A DNA stretch of 64,000 bases from NCBI RefSeq assembly GCF_014637725.1, contig NZ_BMFC01000003.1, forward strand, positions 62,001-126,000, given 5' to 3'. The notes beneath the pieces were generated by a model that was given only the letters and a program-made list of their open reading frames with translations, searched no databases and had not been told where the DNA came from. Positions 8,667 to 17,131 of this stretch are shown one piece after another. Made by a program: the position numbers and the translations under genes. Position 1 is the first letter of the stretch. Every line of letters begins with the position of its first letter. The DNA is from Marivita lacus. GTDB lineage: Bacteria; Pseudomonadota; Alphaproteobacteria; Rhodobacterales; Rhodobacteraceae.

Positions 8667-10000
8667 CACGCGATGTCCTTGAGAAGCGGTTCGAGCAGTT
8701 GCGCGGCACCGATCAGCGCCCCGTCACATCCCGCGCCCGCGATCAGTTGCAGGCCGAGCGGAAGCCCGGTCCGGTCCGTGCCACAGGGCAGGGACAGCGC
8801 GGGCACCCCGGCATGGTTGACCTGCGGCGTGAAGGCGGCATGGTCGCGCGGTCCTGCGGGCAGACCGGCGATGGTTTCCGGCGCGGACAGTTCTGCGAGC
8901 CATGCGGGGCAGGGAGTTGTCGGGGTCGCGATGATCCCGTGACGGTCCAGCGCGTCCCGCAGGACAACGCGCATTCGGTGGGAGATCTGGTGGGCAGCGG
9001 CAACCTCCACCCCGGTCAGCGCCAGCCCCGTCTCGATCTGTTTTGCGATCATCGGATCGAAGATCTCGGGCGTGGCGCGCCACGCATCGCCATAGGCCTG
9101 CGCCACCCCCGCGAATTGCAGCGGCAGGATGTCGTGCCCCTTGATCCCGCCCCAGTCAATCGCGGCGGTCTGAACGTCGATCCCTGCCTTGGCCAAGACC
9201 TGCATCACGTCGGCGAAGTTGTCGGCCACGTCCGGTTCGACCACTTGCCCCGTGCCGAAATCGGGACTTGCCGCAAGCGTGAGGGTGGATGGCACCTCCG
9301 CACGCACTCCGGCCAGAACCTCCATCGCCAAGGCGATGTCGCCCATGTCCCGCGCAATCGGGCAGATCACCGAGATGCCCCAGACGGGTTCGACAAAGCT
9401 GGGACCGTAGGGGATCAGGTCATAGGTCGGCTTCATGCCGCAGAGCCCGGTATGCGCCGGTGGCCTGCGGCTCGATCCGCCTGCATCTGTGCCAAGCGCA
9501 AGCGGCACGATACCGGCCGCCACGGCCGCGACCGATCCGCCGGATGATCCGCCCGGCCCCAGCAGGGGATTGACCGGGTTGCGGGTGATCCCGGGATAGG
9601 GCGAGTTGGTGGCACCCTTGCAGGCGAACTCGGCACAGGTCGCGATGCCCAGAACCATCGCCCCGGCCGCGCGCAGGCGGCGCACCGCTTCGGCGTCTTC
9701 CGGGGCGATGTGATCGGCAAAAAGCCGCGAGCCCTGAGAGATCCGCAGGCCTTTGACCCAGATATTGTCCTTGATCAGCACCGGCACCCCGGCGAGAGGC
9801 AGGTCTTCGCCCGCGCCAAGACGCTGCGCCACGTGGTCGGCCTCGGCCTCGAAGCCGGGGTTGAGGAAACAGATCGCGTTGATCGCTGGATTGCGGTCGG
9901 CAGCACGCGCCAGCGTTTCTGCGGCAATAGCGGCGGGTGTGACATCGCCACGGCGTACGGCGGCAGCCAGATCACGGGCGCTCAGGTCAAGTGCGCTCAT
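8666..10000 (-). CDS. Amidase signature family hydrolase
   Basis: 444 residues from ATG 10000, chosen because it forms an ATGA overlap with the stop of the upstream gene; a longer frame adds only nine residues. The amidase-signature Ser-cisSer-Lys triad is visible: Lys in VPVLIKDN, the cis-Ser region in GPGGSSGGS, and the nucleophile region in TDAGGSSRRP. The C-terminal third has the usual LPCG and GLPLGLQLIAG elements. Relatives hydrolyse diverse amides (indoleacetamide, allophanate, acylated amines), so substrate is open. It sits in the ABC-importer operon between the PuuE-like and racemase-fold genes, suggesting it acts on the imported compound or a product of it. Confidence 0.87.
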   Translation of the reverse strand: MSALDLSARDLAAAVRRGDVTPAAIAAETLARAADRNPAINAICFLNPGFEAEADHVAQRLGAGEDLPLAGVPVLIKDNIWVKGLRISQGSRLFADHIAPEDAEAVRRLRAAGAMVLGIATCAEFACKGATNSPYPGITRNPVNPLLGPGGSSGGSVAAVAAGIVPLALGTDAGGSSRRPPAHTGLCGMKPTYDLIPYGPSFVEPVWGISVICPIARDMGDIALAMEVLAGVRAEVPSTLTLAASPDFGTGQVVEPDVADNFADVMQVLAKAGIDVQTAAIDWGGIKGHDILPLQFAGVAQAYGDAWRATPEIFDPMIAKQIETGLALTGVEVAAAHQISHRMRVVLRDALDRHGIIATPTTPCPAWLAELSAPETIAGLPAGPRDHAAFTPQVNHAGVPALSLPCGTDRTGLPLGLQLIAGAGCDGALIGAAQLLEPLLKDIA

Positions 10001-10878
10001 GCCGTGCCTGCCTGTTGCATGGCCCAATGCCGGGCGATGTCCCGGCGCGGTGCGATCCAGACTCCGGGTGTCGCCGCGATATGCGCCAGCACCGTTTCCA
10101 GACCCCCGATGCGCGCCGGTCGGCCGATGATGCGCAGGTGCAGGCCGATGGACATCATCCGCGCCGTCGTAGCGCCCTCGGCATAGAGCCGGTCGAACCC
10201 GGCGATCACGTAATCCGAGAAATCGCGCGCCTGCACGAATCCGCCACCGGGGGAAAAGCGCATGTCATTGGTGTCGAAGGCATAGGGCAGCACCACGTGA
10301 TCACCTTCCATGTAGGGAATGTCGTCGTCATAGGCGTTGCTGTCATAGGCAAAGCCGCCATGTTCGATCAAGAGCGCGCGGGTGTGTGGCGACGTGGCCG
10401 ACCTCGTGTGCCAGCCGACGGGGGCGATGCCTGCGATCTCGGTCAGGGCGGCATGGGTGCGGGCGATCACGGCGCGTTCGCGCCCGGCGTCCCATCCGGC
10501 ATGGGTTTCCCAGCGCCAGCCGTGACACGCCACCTCGTGCCCGCGTTCTACAGCATCGCGGATCAGCCAGGGCGTGCGTTCGGCAGCGCGTCCGCAGGTG
10601 GAGAACGTCGCCGTGACGCCGTACCGTTCGAATGCCTCGACGATGCGCCTGTAGCCTTGTCGCGGGCCATAGCCGAAATGGCTTTCCATGCAGGGATCCG
10701 GCGCGCCCTTGACCTCTTCGACCGCCTCGTAGCGTGCCTCGTTGCGTTCGTCCCCGTCCCCGATGGACAGTTCCGCGCCTTCCTCGACATTGACCACAAA
10801 GGACACCGCCAGACGGGCCTCGTTGGGCCAGCAGGGCGCGGGCTCTGCGCCGAAATATCCCTTCAGATCGCGGCTCAT
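9997..10878 (-). CDS. Polysaccharide deacetylase-fold hydrolase (PuuE-like)
   Basis: 293 residues from ATG 10878, overlapping the permease stop as ATGA. The frame is open further upstream, but that part lies inside the permease gene. Fold motifs include FVVNVEEG near the N-terminus, TFSTCGRAAERTPW, HEVACHGWRWE (metal-type His region) and SIGLHLRIIGRPARI near the end. The CHGWRWE and LHxRIxGRP patterns are those of the PuuE-like branch, whose studied member is a metal-independent allantoinase, rather than true chitin deacetylases. No signal peptide, so probably cytoplasmic. With a carbamoylase-type and an amidase neighbour, ring opening of a cyclic ureide or imide is a reasonable inference. 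Confidence 0.8.
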   Translation of the reverse strand: MSRDLKGYFGAEPAPCWPNEARLAVSFVVNVEEGAELSIGDGDERNEARYEAVEEVKGAPDPCMESHFGYGPRQGYRRIVEAFERYGVTATFSTCGRAAERTPWLIRDAVERGHEVACHGWRWETHAGWDAGRERAVIARTHAALTEIAGIAPVGWHTRSATSPHTRALLIEHGGFAYDSNAYDDDIPYMEGDHVVLPYAFDTNDMRFSPGGGFVQARDFSDYVIAGFDRLYAEGATTARMMSIGLHLRIIGRPARIGGLETVLAHIAATPGVWIAPRRDIARHWAMQQAGTA

Positions 10879-11675
10879 CCCTGGATCATCCGGTTGAGGC
10901 CCACGGTGCGCGACCCGATCACCAGTACGATGACCGCCATCAGGATCAACCCCGAGGAGATGGCCGCAAGTGACGGGTCTGGCTGTTCCTCGAGATATTG
11001 CAGCATCTTGATCGGCAATGTCTTGTTGCGGGCATCGGTCAGGAAGATCGAGATCGGATAATTGTCCATTGACGCAAGAAAGGCAAACAGCCCGCCGGTC
11101 AGATAGGCGGGAGCCAGATTGGGGATCAGCACCTTGAGGATCGCCTTGGGATAAGACAGCCCGAGCGTGCGTGCCGCATCCACCAGCGAGAAATCGAAGC
11201 TCGACATCGACGCCAGCAGGGTGCGCATCACAAAGGGCAGGGTGATCACGATATGGCCCAGAAGCAGCGACCAATAGGCGTCGCGCAATCCGATCTCGCG
11301 GAAGAACTGCAACAGCGCCACACCCACGACAAGCCCCGGCATCATCAGCGGCGACACGGTGAAGGTGGCAATTGCTTCGCGCCCCTGAAACCGGCCCCGC
11401 GCGACCGCGACGGCGGCCAGCGTGCCGAGCACCAGTGAAATGGCAGTGGAGATCAGCGCGAGGTTCAGCGACAGCATCACCGCTTCCCACAGCCCCGACC
11501 GGCGATCGAGCGAGCGGTACCAGCGCAGCGACCATTCGGGCGGCGGCAGCGTGTAGACCGAGGACGAGGTGAAGGACGCCGCGACCGTTACCACGATGGG
11601 CAGCATCAGGAACACCACGCAGCAGATCGCGATGGTCCAGCTGATGGCAAGGCCCAGCCTGTCCGTGCCGGTCAT
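10875..11675 (-). CDS. ABC transporter permease, PotC-type
   Basis: 266 residues with about six hydrophobic segments and the binding-protein-dependent permease EAA-type loop (VDAARTLGLSYPKAILKVLIPNLAP). The sequence fits the polyamine/opine/iron-type importer class PotC/YdcV. ATG 11675 overlaps the stop of the partner permease by four bases, and its own stop overlaps the PuuE-like gene. It should form a heterodimeric channel with the product of 11672-12499, powered by the ATPase at 12499-13587. Confidence 0.9.
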   Translation of the reverse strand: MTGTDRLGLAISWTIAICCVVFLMLPIVVTVAASFTSSSVYTLPPPEWSLRWYRSLDRRSGLWEAVMLSLNLALISTAISLVLGTLAAVAVARGRFQGREAIATFTVSPLMMPGLVVGVALLQFFREIGLRDAYWSLLLGHIVITLPFVMRTLLASMSSFDFSLVDAARTLGLSYPKAILKVLIPNLAPAYLTGGLFAFLASMDNYPISIFLTDARNKTLPIKMLQYLEEQPDPSLAAISSGLILMAVIVLVIGSRTVGLNRMIQG

Positions 11676-12499
11676 GACCGTGCTCCTAGCCGGTTGGCCA
11701 GCCAGCTTGACCCCAGCACGACCGAGACCGCGATGATCAGCAGGATGGACGAAATGGTGGCACCCAAGGCCTCGTTGCGCAGGAAAAGGAAGGATCGCGC
11801 GGTCAGCATCGACAGGGTCTGTTGCCGTTCACCCACGATTAGCGACGGGATGACATACATCGACACCGCCAGAGAAAATACAAAGGCACATCCGGCCACG
11901 ACGCCCGGCAGGCTCAGGGGCAGGGTGACGTTGACGAAGCGAAAGACCGGGGTTGCGCCCAGCGACGCGGCGGCTTCGGGCAGACGGCTGTCCATCTGGC
12001 GCAGCACCGCGTAGATCGGCAGCACCATGAAGGGCAAAAACACGTTCGCCGCCCCGATGATCAGCGCGGTCTCCGTGAACAGCATGCGGATCGGCGCCTC
12101 GGTGATCCCCAGAGACATCAGCAGATCGTTCAGCACGCCGCGGGTGCGAAAGATGATCGACCAGGCAAAGGCCTTGACCACGACGCCGACCGACATCGGC
12201 AGCACCATGGCGACAAGAAAGATCGACAGCCATATTCCGTTGGCGCGCGACATGGCGATGGCGGTCGGATAGGCGATGACCAGGGCAAGCAGGGTGGTCA
12301 GCGCGGCCACCCGCAAGGTGCGCCAGAGCACCGACATGTTGTATTCGTCGCTGAAAAACAGGCGGTATTCCTCAAGCGAAAACTGCCCGTCGATCTGGAA
12401 CGACTTGAGCAACAGCAAAAGCAGCGGCAGCGCGAAGATCACGGCAAGGAATGACAGGCCCGGCAGCGCCAGCAGCCCGATATGGTCGAGCCGCCGCAT
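11672..12499 (-). CDS. ABC transporter permease, PotB-type
   Basis: 275 residues and about six transmembrane segments, beginning with a long hydrophobic helix (LLALPGLSFLAVIFALPLLL). The cytoplasmic coupling loop EAAASLGATPVFRFVNVTLP is clear. It starts at ATG 12499, sharing one base with the stop of the ATPase gene. It is the inner-membrane partner of the PotC-type permease in a four-gene importer of spermidine/putrescine class. Confidence 0.9.
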   Translation of the reverse strand: MRRLDHIGLLALPGLSFLAVIFALPLLLLLLKSFQIDGQFSLEEYRLFFSDEYNMSVLWRTLRVAALTTLLALVIAYPTAIAMSRANGIWLSIFLVAMVLPMSVGVVVKAFAWSIIFRTRGVLNDLLMSLGITEAPIRMLFTETALIIGAANVFLPFMVLPIYAVLRQMDSRLPEAAASLGATPVFRFVNVTLPLSLPGVVAGCAFVFSLAVSMYVIPSLIVGERQQTLSMLTARSFLFLRNEALGATISSILLIIAVSVVLGSSWLANRLGARS

Positions 12500-13587
12500 C
12501 AGTGCGCCGCCTCGTAGACCAGCGTGTCCTTGACCGACCAGCCGAAACTCACATCCTGCCCCCGGTCCATGCCGGTCTGGATGCCCGGCACTTCGCAGAG
12601 CAGCCGGTCCTCGGCGGCATGGCTGACGCCGTGCAACTGGGTTTTCGCGCCCAGAACCATCGCGTCGGCCAGCGTGACTGTGATGGTGTTCTCACCCGCA
12701 CCCTGCTGGATCAGTTCGGGGCGGATGCCGATGGTCACATCCGTGCCGATGCCAAGCGCGCCGGGTGCGCGCACCATTCCGCTGGCCGTGTCGATCTGCA
12801 TCACGTCGCCCTCGACCTGTTTGACGCGGCCGCGCATCCGCGTCGACAGGCCAACGAAATCCATCACGAAGGCCGATTGCGGACGGGCGTAAAGCTCTGA
12901 CGGTGTTGCGAATTGTTCGATTCGGCCCGCATTCATCACCGCGATGCGATCCGACACGCCCATGGCTTCTTCCTGATCATGCGTGACGAAAATCGCGGTC
13001 ATGTTCCGGTCGCGCAATAGCGATTTCAACTCCACCTGCATGGTCTCGCGCAGCTTGCGATCCAGCGCGGAAAACGGTTCGTCAAGCAGCAGCAGCACCG
13101 GATCGACCACCAGCACACGGGCAACCGCCACGCGCTGTTGCTGACCGCCGGACAGCGCGGCCACCGGGCGATCGGCAAAGTCGCTCATCCGCACCAGTTG
13201 CAGTGCCTCGCTGACCTTCGGGGCGATGTCGCCTTTGGGAACGTGGCGCGCCCGCAGGCCGAACGCCACGTTCTCGGCCACCGTCAGGTGCGGGAACAGC
13301 GCGTAGCTCTGGAAAACGACCGAGATGTTGCGGCGATGCGCGGGCACCCGCGTGATGGCGCGTCCGTCCAGCAGGATGTCCCCCGCGTCAGCCGAGGTCA
13401 GTCCTGCAATGATGCGCAGCAATGTGGTCTTGCCGCAGCCGGACGGGCCGAGAAGAGACACGAGTTCTCCTCTCGCCACGCGGAAGTCCATATCGGACAT
13501 CACGGTGGTTCCCTTGAACGCCTTGCCCACTCCGACAACGTCGAGATAGGCGCGTTTGTCCGGCTCCGTCCCTGCGGAGCTTTGCAT
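12499..13587 (-). CDS. ABC transporter ATP-binding protein, PotA-type
   Basis: 362 residues. Walker A GPSGCGKTT is at about 47-55, followed by the Q-loop (VFQSYALFPHLTV), signature LSGGQQQRVA, Walker B VLLLDEPFSALD and the switch His in FVTHDQEEA. The C-terminal ~120 residues form the TOBE-type regulatory domain typical of PotA/FbpC/MalK-like subunits. Only 3 bases separate it from the substrate-binding protein gene upstream, so the two are co-transcribed. Confidence 0.92.
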   Translation of the reverse strand: MQSSAGTEPDKRAYLDVVGVGKAFKGTTVMSDMDFRVARGELVSLLGPSGCGKTTLLRIIAGLTSADAGDILLDGRAITRVPAHRRNISVVFQSYALFPHLTVAENVAFGLRARHVPKGDIAPKVSEALQLVRMSDFADRPVAALSGGQQQRVAVARVLVVDPVLLLLDEPFSALDRKLRETMQVELKSLLRDRNMTAIFVTHDQEEAMGVSDRIAVMNAGRIEQFATPSELYARPQSAFVMDFVGLSTRMRGRVKQVEGDVMQIDTASGMVRAPGALGIGTDVTIGIRPELIQQGAGENTITVTLADAMVLGAKTQLHGVSHAAEDRLLCEVPGIQTGMDRGQDVSFGWSVKDTLVYEAAH

Positions 13588-13590
13588 GGA

Positions 13591-14646
13591 TCAGAGGGCC
13601 ATCAGCTTGTCGAACCGTTCGATCCAGTCGCGTCGGTTTTCTGCGACGAAAGCCCAGTCCGGCGAATAGATCGGCACACCATCGGGAATGATCGCGCCCG
13701 CGGTCACGGTTGTGTTGGCCGGAACCGAAGCCGAGAAGTCCGCGATTGCCGATTGAAGATCTGGGCCAAGCATCTCGTTGACATAGGCCTCCGCCAGTTC
13801 CGGGTTCGGGCCGCCCTTGACAAGACAAATGCCTGAAGGCATTGCAAAAATTCCCTCGGAGGGTGCAGCCAGATCGATCGGCGCTCCCTCGGCCTTGCGC
13901 GGCAGCGCGTAGGACGAGAAACTGCCCGCGAGCATGGTGATTTCACCCTGTTCCAGCAGGTTGAAGGCCTGGCTCATCGTCGTGTAGACCGACAGAAGGT
14001 TCGGCTTGAGCTCTTCCAGCTTGGCGAAGGCCGCGTCGATCTCGTATTGCGCCTCCGAGAAGGGCTTGCCCGACCCGAGCATGGCGGCCATGAACAGCGT
14101 CCACATGCCTTCGGTGTTCTGGAGCGACGGAATGATGATCTGGCCCTTGGCCTCGGGCATCCACAAACTGCTCCAGGACGGCACGCCATCCGGCGCGAAT
14201 TCGGTGTTGTAGGCCACGCCCGCCCAGGGCTGAACGTAGTTGCACCACATCCCGTCCATGTGAATGGCATCGGGTCGCAGATCGGTCATGTTGGGCACCG
14301 CATCGGCGGTGATCGGAGTCAGCAGATCGGCCTCGACCGCCTGGATCATCACCGGATCGTCCATCTGGACCACCGACAGGTAAGGCGCGTCCTTGTTCGA
14401 CGACATCTTCTCGAGGTTCACCGACGACTTGGTGCCTTCGAACAGGATGTCGGCCCCGATGGCCGTTTTCATGTGCGGGATGACGACCGCTTCCATCCAC
14501 GCGGTGTGCGACCCGGCGCAACCGATGACAAGTTCGGTACTTTGTGCGCGCAGGATCGCCGGTGTCGCAAGCGTTCCCAGCGCCGCATAGGCCGAGCCTT
14601 TCAGAACGGATCGGCGGGACAACATGCCCTTGGTCATTCTCTTCAT
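13591..14646 (-). CDS. Periplasmic substrate-binding protein, PotD-type, Tat signal
   Basis: 351 residues. The N-terminus has a twin-arginine signal (LSRRSVLKGSAYAALGTLATPA), so export in folded form is likely. The mature part fits the PotD/extracellular solute-binding protein class that delivers polyamines or other nitrogenous compounds to a PotABC complex. First structural gene of the importer operon. Its upstream region contains a perfect 16-bp palindrome (14683-14698), likely the operator of the GntR regulator encoded next to it. The start at ATG 14646 could also be the ATG nine bases downstream. Confidence 0.87.
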   Translation of the reverse strand: MKRMTKGMLSRRSVLKGSAYAALGTLATPAILRAQSTELVIGCAGSHTAWMEAVVIPHMKTAIGADILFEGTKSSVNLEKMSSNKDAPYLSVVQMDDPVMIQAVEADLLTPITADAVPNMTDLRPDAIHMDGMWCNYVQPWAGVAYNTEFAPDGVPSWSSLWMPEAKGQIIIPSLQNTEGMWTLFMAAMLGSGKPFSEAQYEIDAAFAKLEELKPNLLSVYTTMSQAFNLLEQGEITMLAGSFSSYALPRKAEGAPIDLAAPSEGIFAMPSGICLVKGGPNPELAEAYVNEMLGPDLQSAIADFSASVPANTTVTAGAIIPDGVPIYSPDWAFVAENRRDWIERFDKLMAL

Positions 14647-14682
14647 CGTTCACTTCCCCCAGCAGGATTTTCACTGTCCCAA

Positions 14683-14698
14683 AAATGGCATGCCATTT
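14683..14698. promoter_or_regulatory. 16-bp perfect palindrome, candidate GntR operator
   Basis: AAATGGCATGCCATTT is fully self-complementary and lies 37 bases upstream of the importer's first gene, next to the gene of an FCD-type GntR regulator. FCD regulators commonly bind short palindromes of this size. The assignment to this regulator is inference. Confidence 0.65.
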
Positions 14699-14784
14699 CG
14701 GAAAAGTCCTGATTTTGTTGGGCTTGAGGCAGGTTCACGCATGGTTCTGCCTCAAGTTTAGGCGGTTGGGCAGGGAGGAGGGAA

Positions 14785-15480
14785 TTAATGGGCTGGATCG
14801 AAACCGGCACCGCTCGGGTCGCTCTGACGGCTGAGAACCTCGGCCAAAGTCTCGCCGGTGTGACGCAGGTGAATCTTCCAGATCTCCGCCGCCTTATCGG
14901 GGTCGCGCGACCGAAACGCCTGCATCAGGGTCTCGTGTTCTCCGACCGCTTGTTCGAGCCGGTCGCGGTTCATGATCGCCATGAATCGCCCGCGCCGCGC
15001 CCGCGCGATCAGGCGGCGATGGGTCTCGATGACGATCGGATTGCCGCTTCCGGTGACGATGAAATCGTGGATCAGGGTGTTGGTGTCGAAATAGTCGCTG
15101 ATTCGGTCCGATCGGAACTGGTCCAGCATGGTTCCGTGCAGTTCCTCCAGACGGTGCAGGCCATCCGTCGTGATCGTTTCGGCAAGCCGCTGCGCCGCGA
15201 GGCTTTCGAGGCTGGAGATGACATCGAAAAGATGCACCGCCTCTTCCGGGCCGAACATGGACACCAGCGCACCGCGATGCAGCGTGATCTCGACAAGTCC
15301 GTCCGCCTCGAGCAGTTTCAACGCTTCGCGCACCGGGGTCCGCGACACGTCAAGCTCTGCCGAGAGGCGGCGCTCGACCAGCCGGTCCAGCGGCGCAAAC
15401 TCGCCTTTGACGATCCGGTCGCGCAGGATCGCGGCGATCCGTTCCGCTGTGGCCTTGGAGGTTTCCGAGGGAGTCTGCAT
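14785..15480 (-). CDS. GntR-family transcription regulator, FCD domain
   Basis: 231 residues from ATG 15480; the frame extends upstream to an in-frame ATG at 15531 and a TTG at 15555, so the start is uncertain. The N-terminal winged helix-turn-helix shows LSAELDVSRTPVREALKLLEADGLVE. The C-terminal helical FCD ligand domain has the expected metal/ligand His pattern (HDFIVTGSGN, VGEHETLMQAF, HLRHTGE). It is read in the same direction as the importer operon, which it probably controls in response to the imported compound or a breakdown product. Confidence 0.87.
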   Translation of the reverse strand: MQTPSETSKATAERIAAILRDRIVKGEFAPLDRLVERRLSAELDVSRTPVREALKLLEADGLVEITLHRGALVSMFGPEEAVHLFDVISSLESLAAQRLAETITTDGLHRLEELHGTMLDQFRSDRISDYFDTNTLIHDFIVTGSGNPIVIETHRRLIARARRGRFMAIMNRDRLEQAVGEHETLMQAFRSRDPDKAAEIWKIHLRHTGETLAEVLSRQSDPSGAGFDPAH

Positions 15481-15589
15481 GAAAGGTGACCGCCGGAGGA
15501 CTGGGGTTGAGGCAAGGATGCCCCCGGTCATGCCGCCATCGCGCAGGAAGGTCAATCGCCGCCGTCATGCCGCAGATCGGGGCCGCGCC

Positions 15590-17131
15590 TCAGTGACGCG
15601 ACGATCCCTTGTAGAACGGATCCCGGTCTGCGGTGGTTTGGAGGTAGCCGTCGTAGAACGCCCGCACTGTCGGAAACACCGCCTCGCGCAGCGCATGACG
15701 GTTCAGTTCATCGGCGTCGCGCGGTTTGGCCAGCGCCTCGGCGATCCGGGCCAGAACGGCGTCGCGATCCACCCGCGTGAAGCGGCCATCGTGATAGACG
15801 ACGTCACCTTCGATGAGGACGCTGTGCACATCCTTGGACTTCGCCCGGTGGATCAACGCCACCATCGGCGCGATGTCGGTGTCCTGGTAGGGGTAGGTCG
15901 CGCTGTCGTAATCCAGGACCACCGCATCCATGCGGCAACCGGGGTCCAGGCGTCCGATCCGGGGGCCAAAGGGTGTGGTGCGCGCGCCATGTTCGGTCGC
16001 CATGCGCAGCACATCCCCTGCCGACGGCACCTCTGCCGGATCCATCCCCGGCACCCGGTGCAGGTTCAGCACCATGCGCAGTTCCTGCAGCATGTCCCGG
16101 TCATCGTTGATCCCGGCCTCGTCGATCCCCATGCCGACGGTCATGCCACGGTCAAGCAGGGGCATCAGCGGCAGGGTTCCCGACCGCAGCCGCAGGTTGG
16201 ACGAGCAGTTGTGACAGATGCAGGTGCCGGTTCCCGCGCAGATCTCGATGTCTTCCTCGGTCATCCAGACGCCGTGCCCAAGTGTCATGTGCGGACCGAG
16301 CAGCCCCAGCTTTTCCAGATGCCGCACCGCTGTCGTCCCGGTGCGCCGGGCCGCGTATTCCTTCTGGTAGGCGGTTTCGAGCAGGTGCATGTGCATCGGC
16401 ACACCCGCCGCCACGGATTTCTCCTGCAGCGCCAGCAACCCGTCATCACTCATCCAGTGCAGGTTCGCCGGGGCCAGTTGCACCCGCGCACGCGGCGATG
16501 TTTTCGTGTCGGTAAGCCTGTCGAACAAGGTCAGGAAATCGTTGAACGGCATGGTCAGACGGTGCAGATGCGCGGCCATCTTCTTGGCGGTTTCGGGCGG
16601 CAGCCGGTCACAGAAGGCGGCATCGTCCTCGTAGACAAAGCGGTTCTGCTCGCGCACGCCGTAGGAGTAGGACGCGCGCATCCCGATATCGGCATAGGCG
16701 TCCATCACGGAACTGGCCGAACCGACCACGGCCTCCAGATCGCCCATGGCCCAGCCCTGGATGTGCTGGACGGTCGTCACTCCGGAGGAGATCATCTCGA
16801 ACGCCGAATAAAGCGTGTCGAGATAGGGATCGACCTTGCGGATGGCCAGCCGCGCGGCGAACCACAGTTCCAGCGGCGAATCCGGTGCGCCCAGTTGCAG
16901 CGGCGTCAGCCCGACATGGTGATGCGCGTTGATCAGCCCCGGCATGATCAGGTGAAGCGGATGAGGCGTCACCTTGGCATCGGGATAGGCGGTGATCACC
17001 TGCGCCCGTGGACCCACGGCCAGGATCACACCGTCGTCAAAGGCGATGGCGGCATCGTCCAGCATCTGGATATCGCCATCCCGCGACGTGCCGGTGACGA
17101 TCCATTTCGCGGTGATGATCTGCGTGCTCAT
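15590..17131 (-). CDS. Metal-dependent amidohydrolase (8-oxoguanine deaminase/TrzN-like class)
   Basis: 513 residues. Amidohydrolase superfamily landmarks: MPGLINAHHHVGLTP (metal HxH), MHMHLLET (metal His and acid/base region), GHGVWMTEEDIEI (second His), and GMGIDEAGINDDRD (metal/catalytic Asp). These fit mononuclear-metal deaminases and chlorohydrolases such as 8-oxoguanine deaminase, SsnA and triazine hydrolases. The enzyme should hydrolyse an imine, amidine or amide on a ring in the cytoplasm. ATG 17131 overlaps the racemase-fold gene stop by four bases. It is the last gene of a TRAP operon, so its substrate is likely a small anionic heterocycle or amide. Confidence 0.85.
   Translation of the reverse strand: MSTQIITAKWIVTGTSRDGDIQMLDDAAIAFDDGVILAVGPRAQVITAYPDAKVTPHPLHLIMPGLINAHHHVGLTPLQLGAPDSPLELWFAARLAIRKVDPYLDTLYSAFEMISSGVTTVQHIQGWAMGDLEAVVGSASSVMDAYADIGMRASYSYGVREQNRFVYEDDAAFCDRLPPETAKKMAAHLHRLTMPFNDFLTLFDRLTDTKTSPRARVQLAPANLHWMSDDGLLALQEKSVAAGVPMHMHLLETAYQKEYAARRTGTTAVRHLEKLGLLGPHMTLGHGVWMTEEDIEICAGTGTCICHNCSSNLRLRSGTLPLMPLLDRGMTVGMGIDEAGINDDRDMLQELRMVLNLHRVPGMDPAEVPSAGDVLRMATEHGARTTPFGPRIGRLDPGCRMDAVVLDYDSATYPYQDTDIAPMVALIHRAKSKDVHSVLIEGDVVYHDGRFTRVDRDAVLARIAEALAKPRDADELNRHALREAVFPTVRAFYDGYLQTTADRDPFYKGSSRH

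Noticed and set aside
9997-11535. 512-residue minus-strand frame
   Set aside because: Only the last ~293 residues (from 10878) are a real protein; the N-terminal part is arginine-rich shadow inside the PotC-type permease gene.
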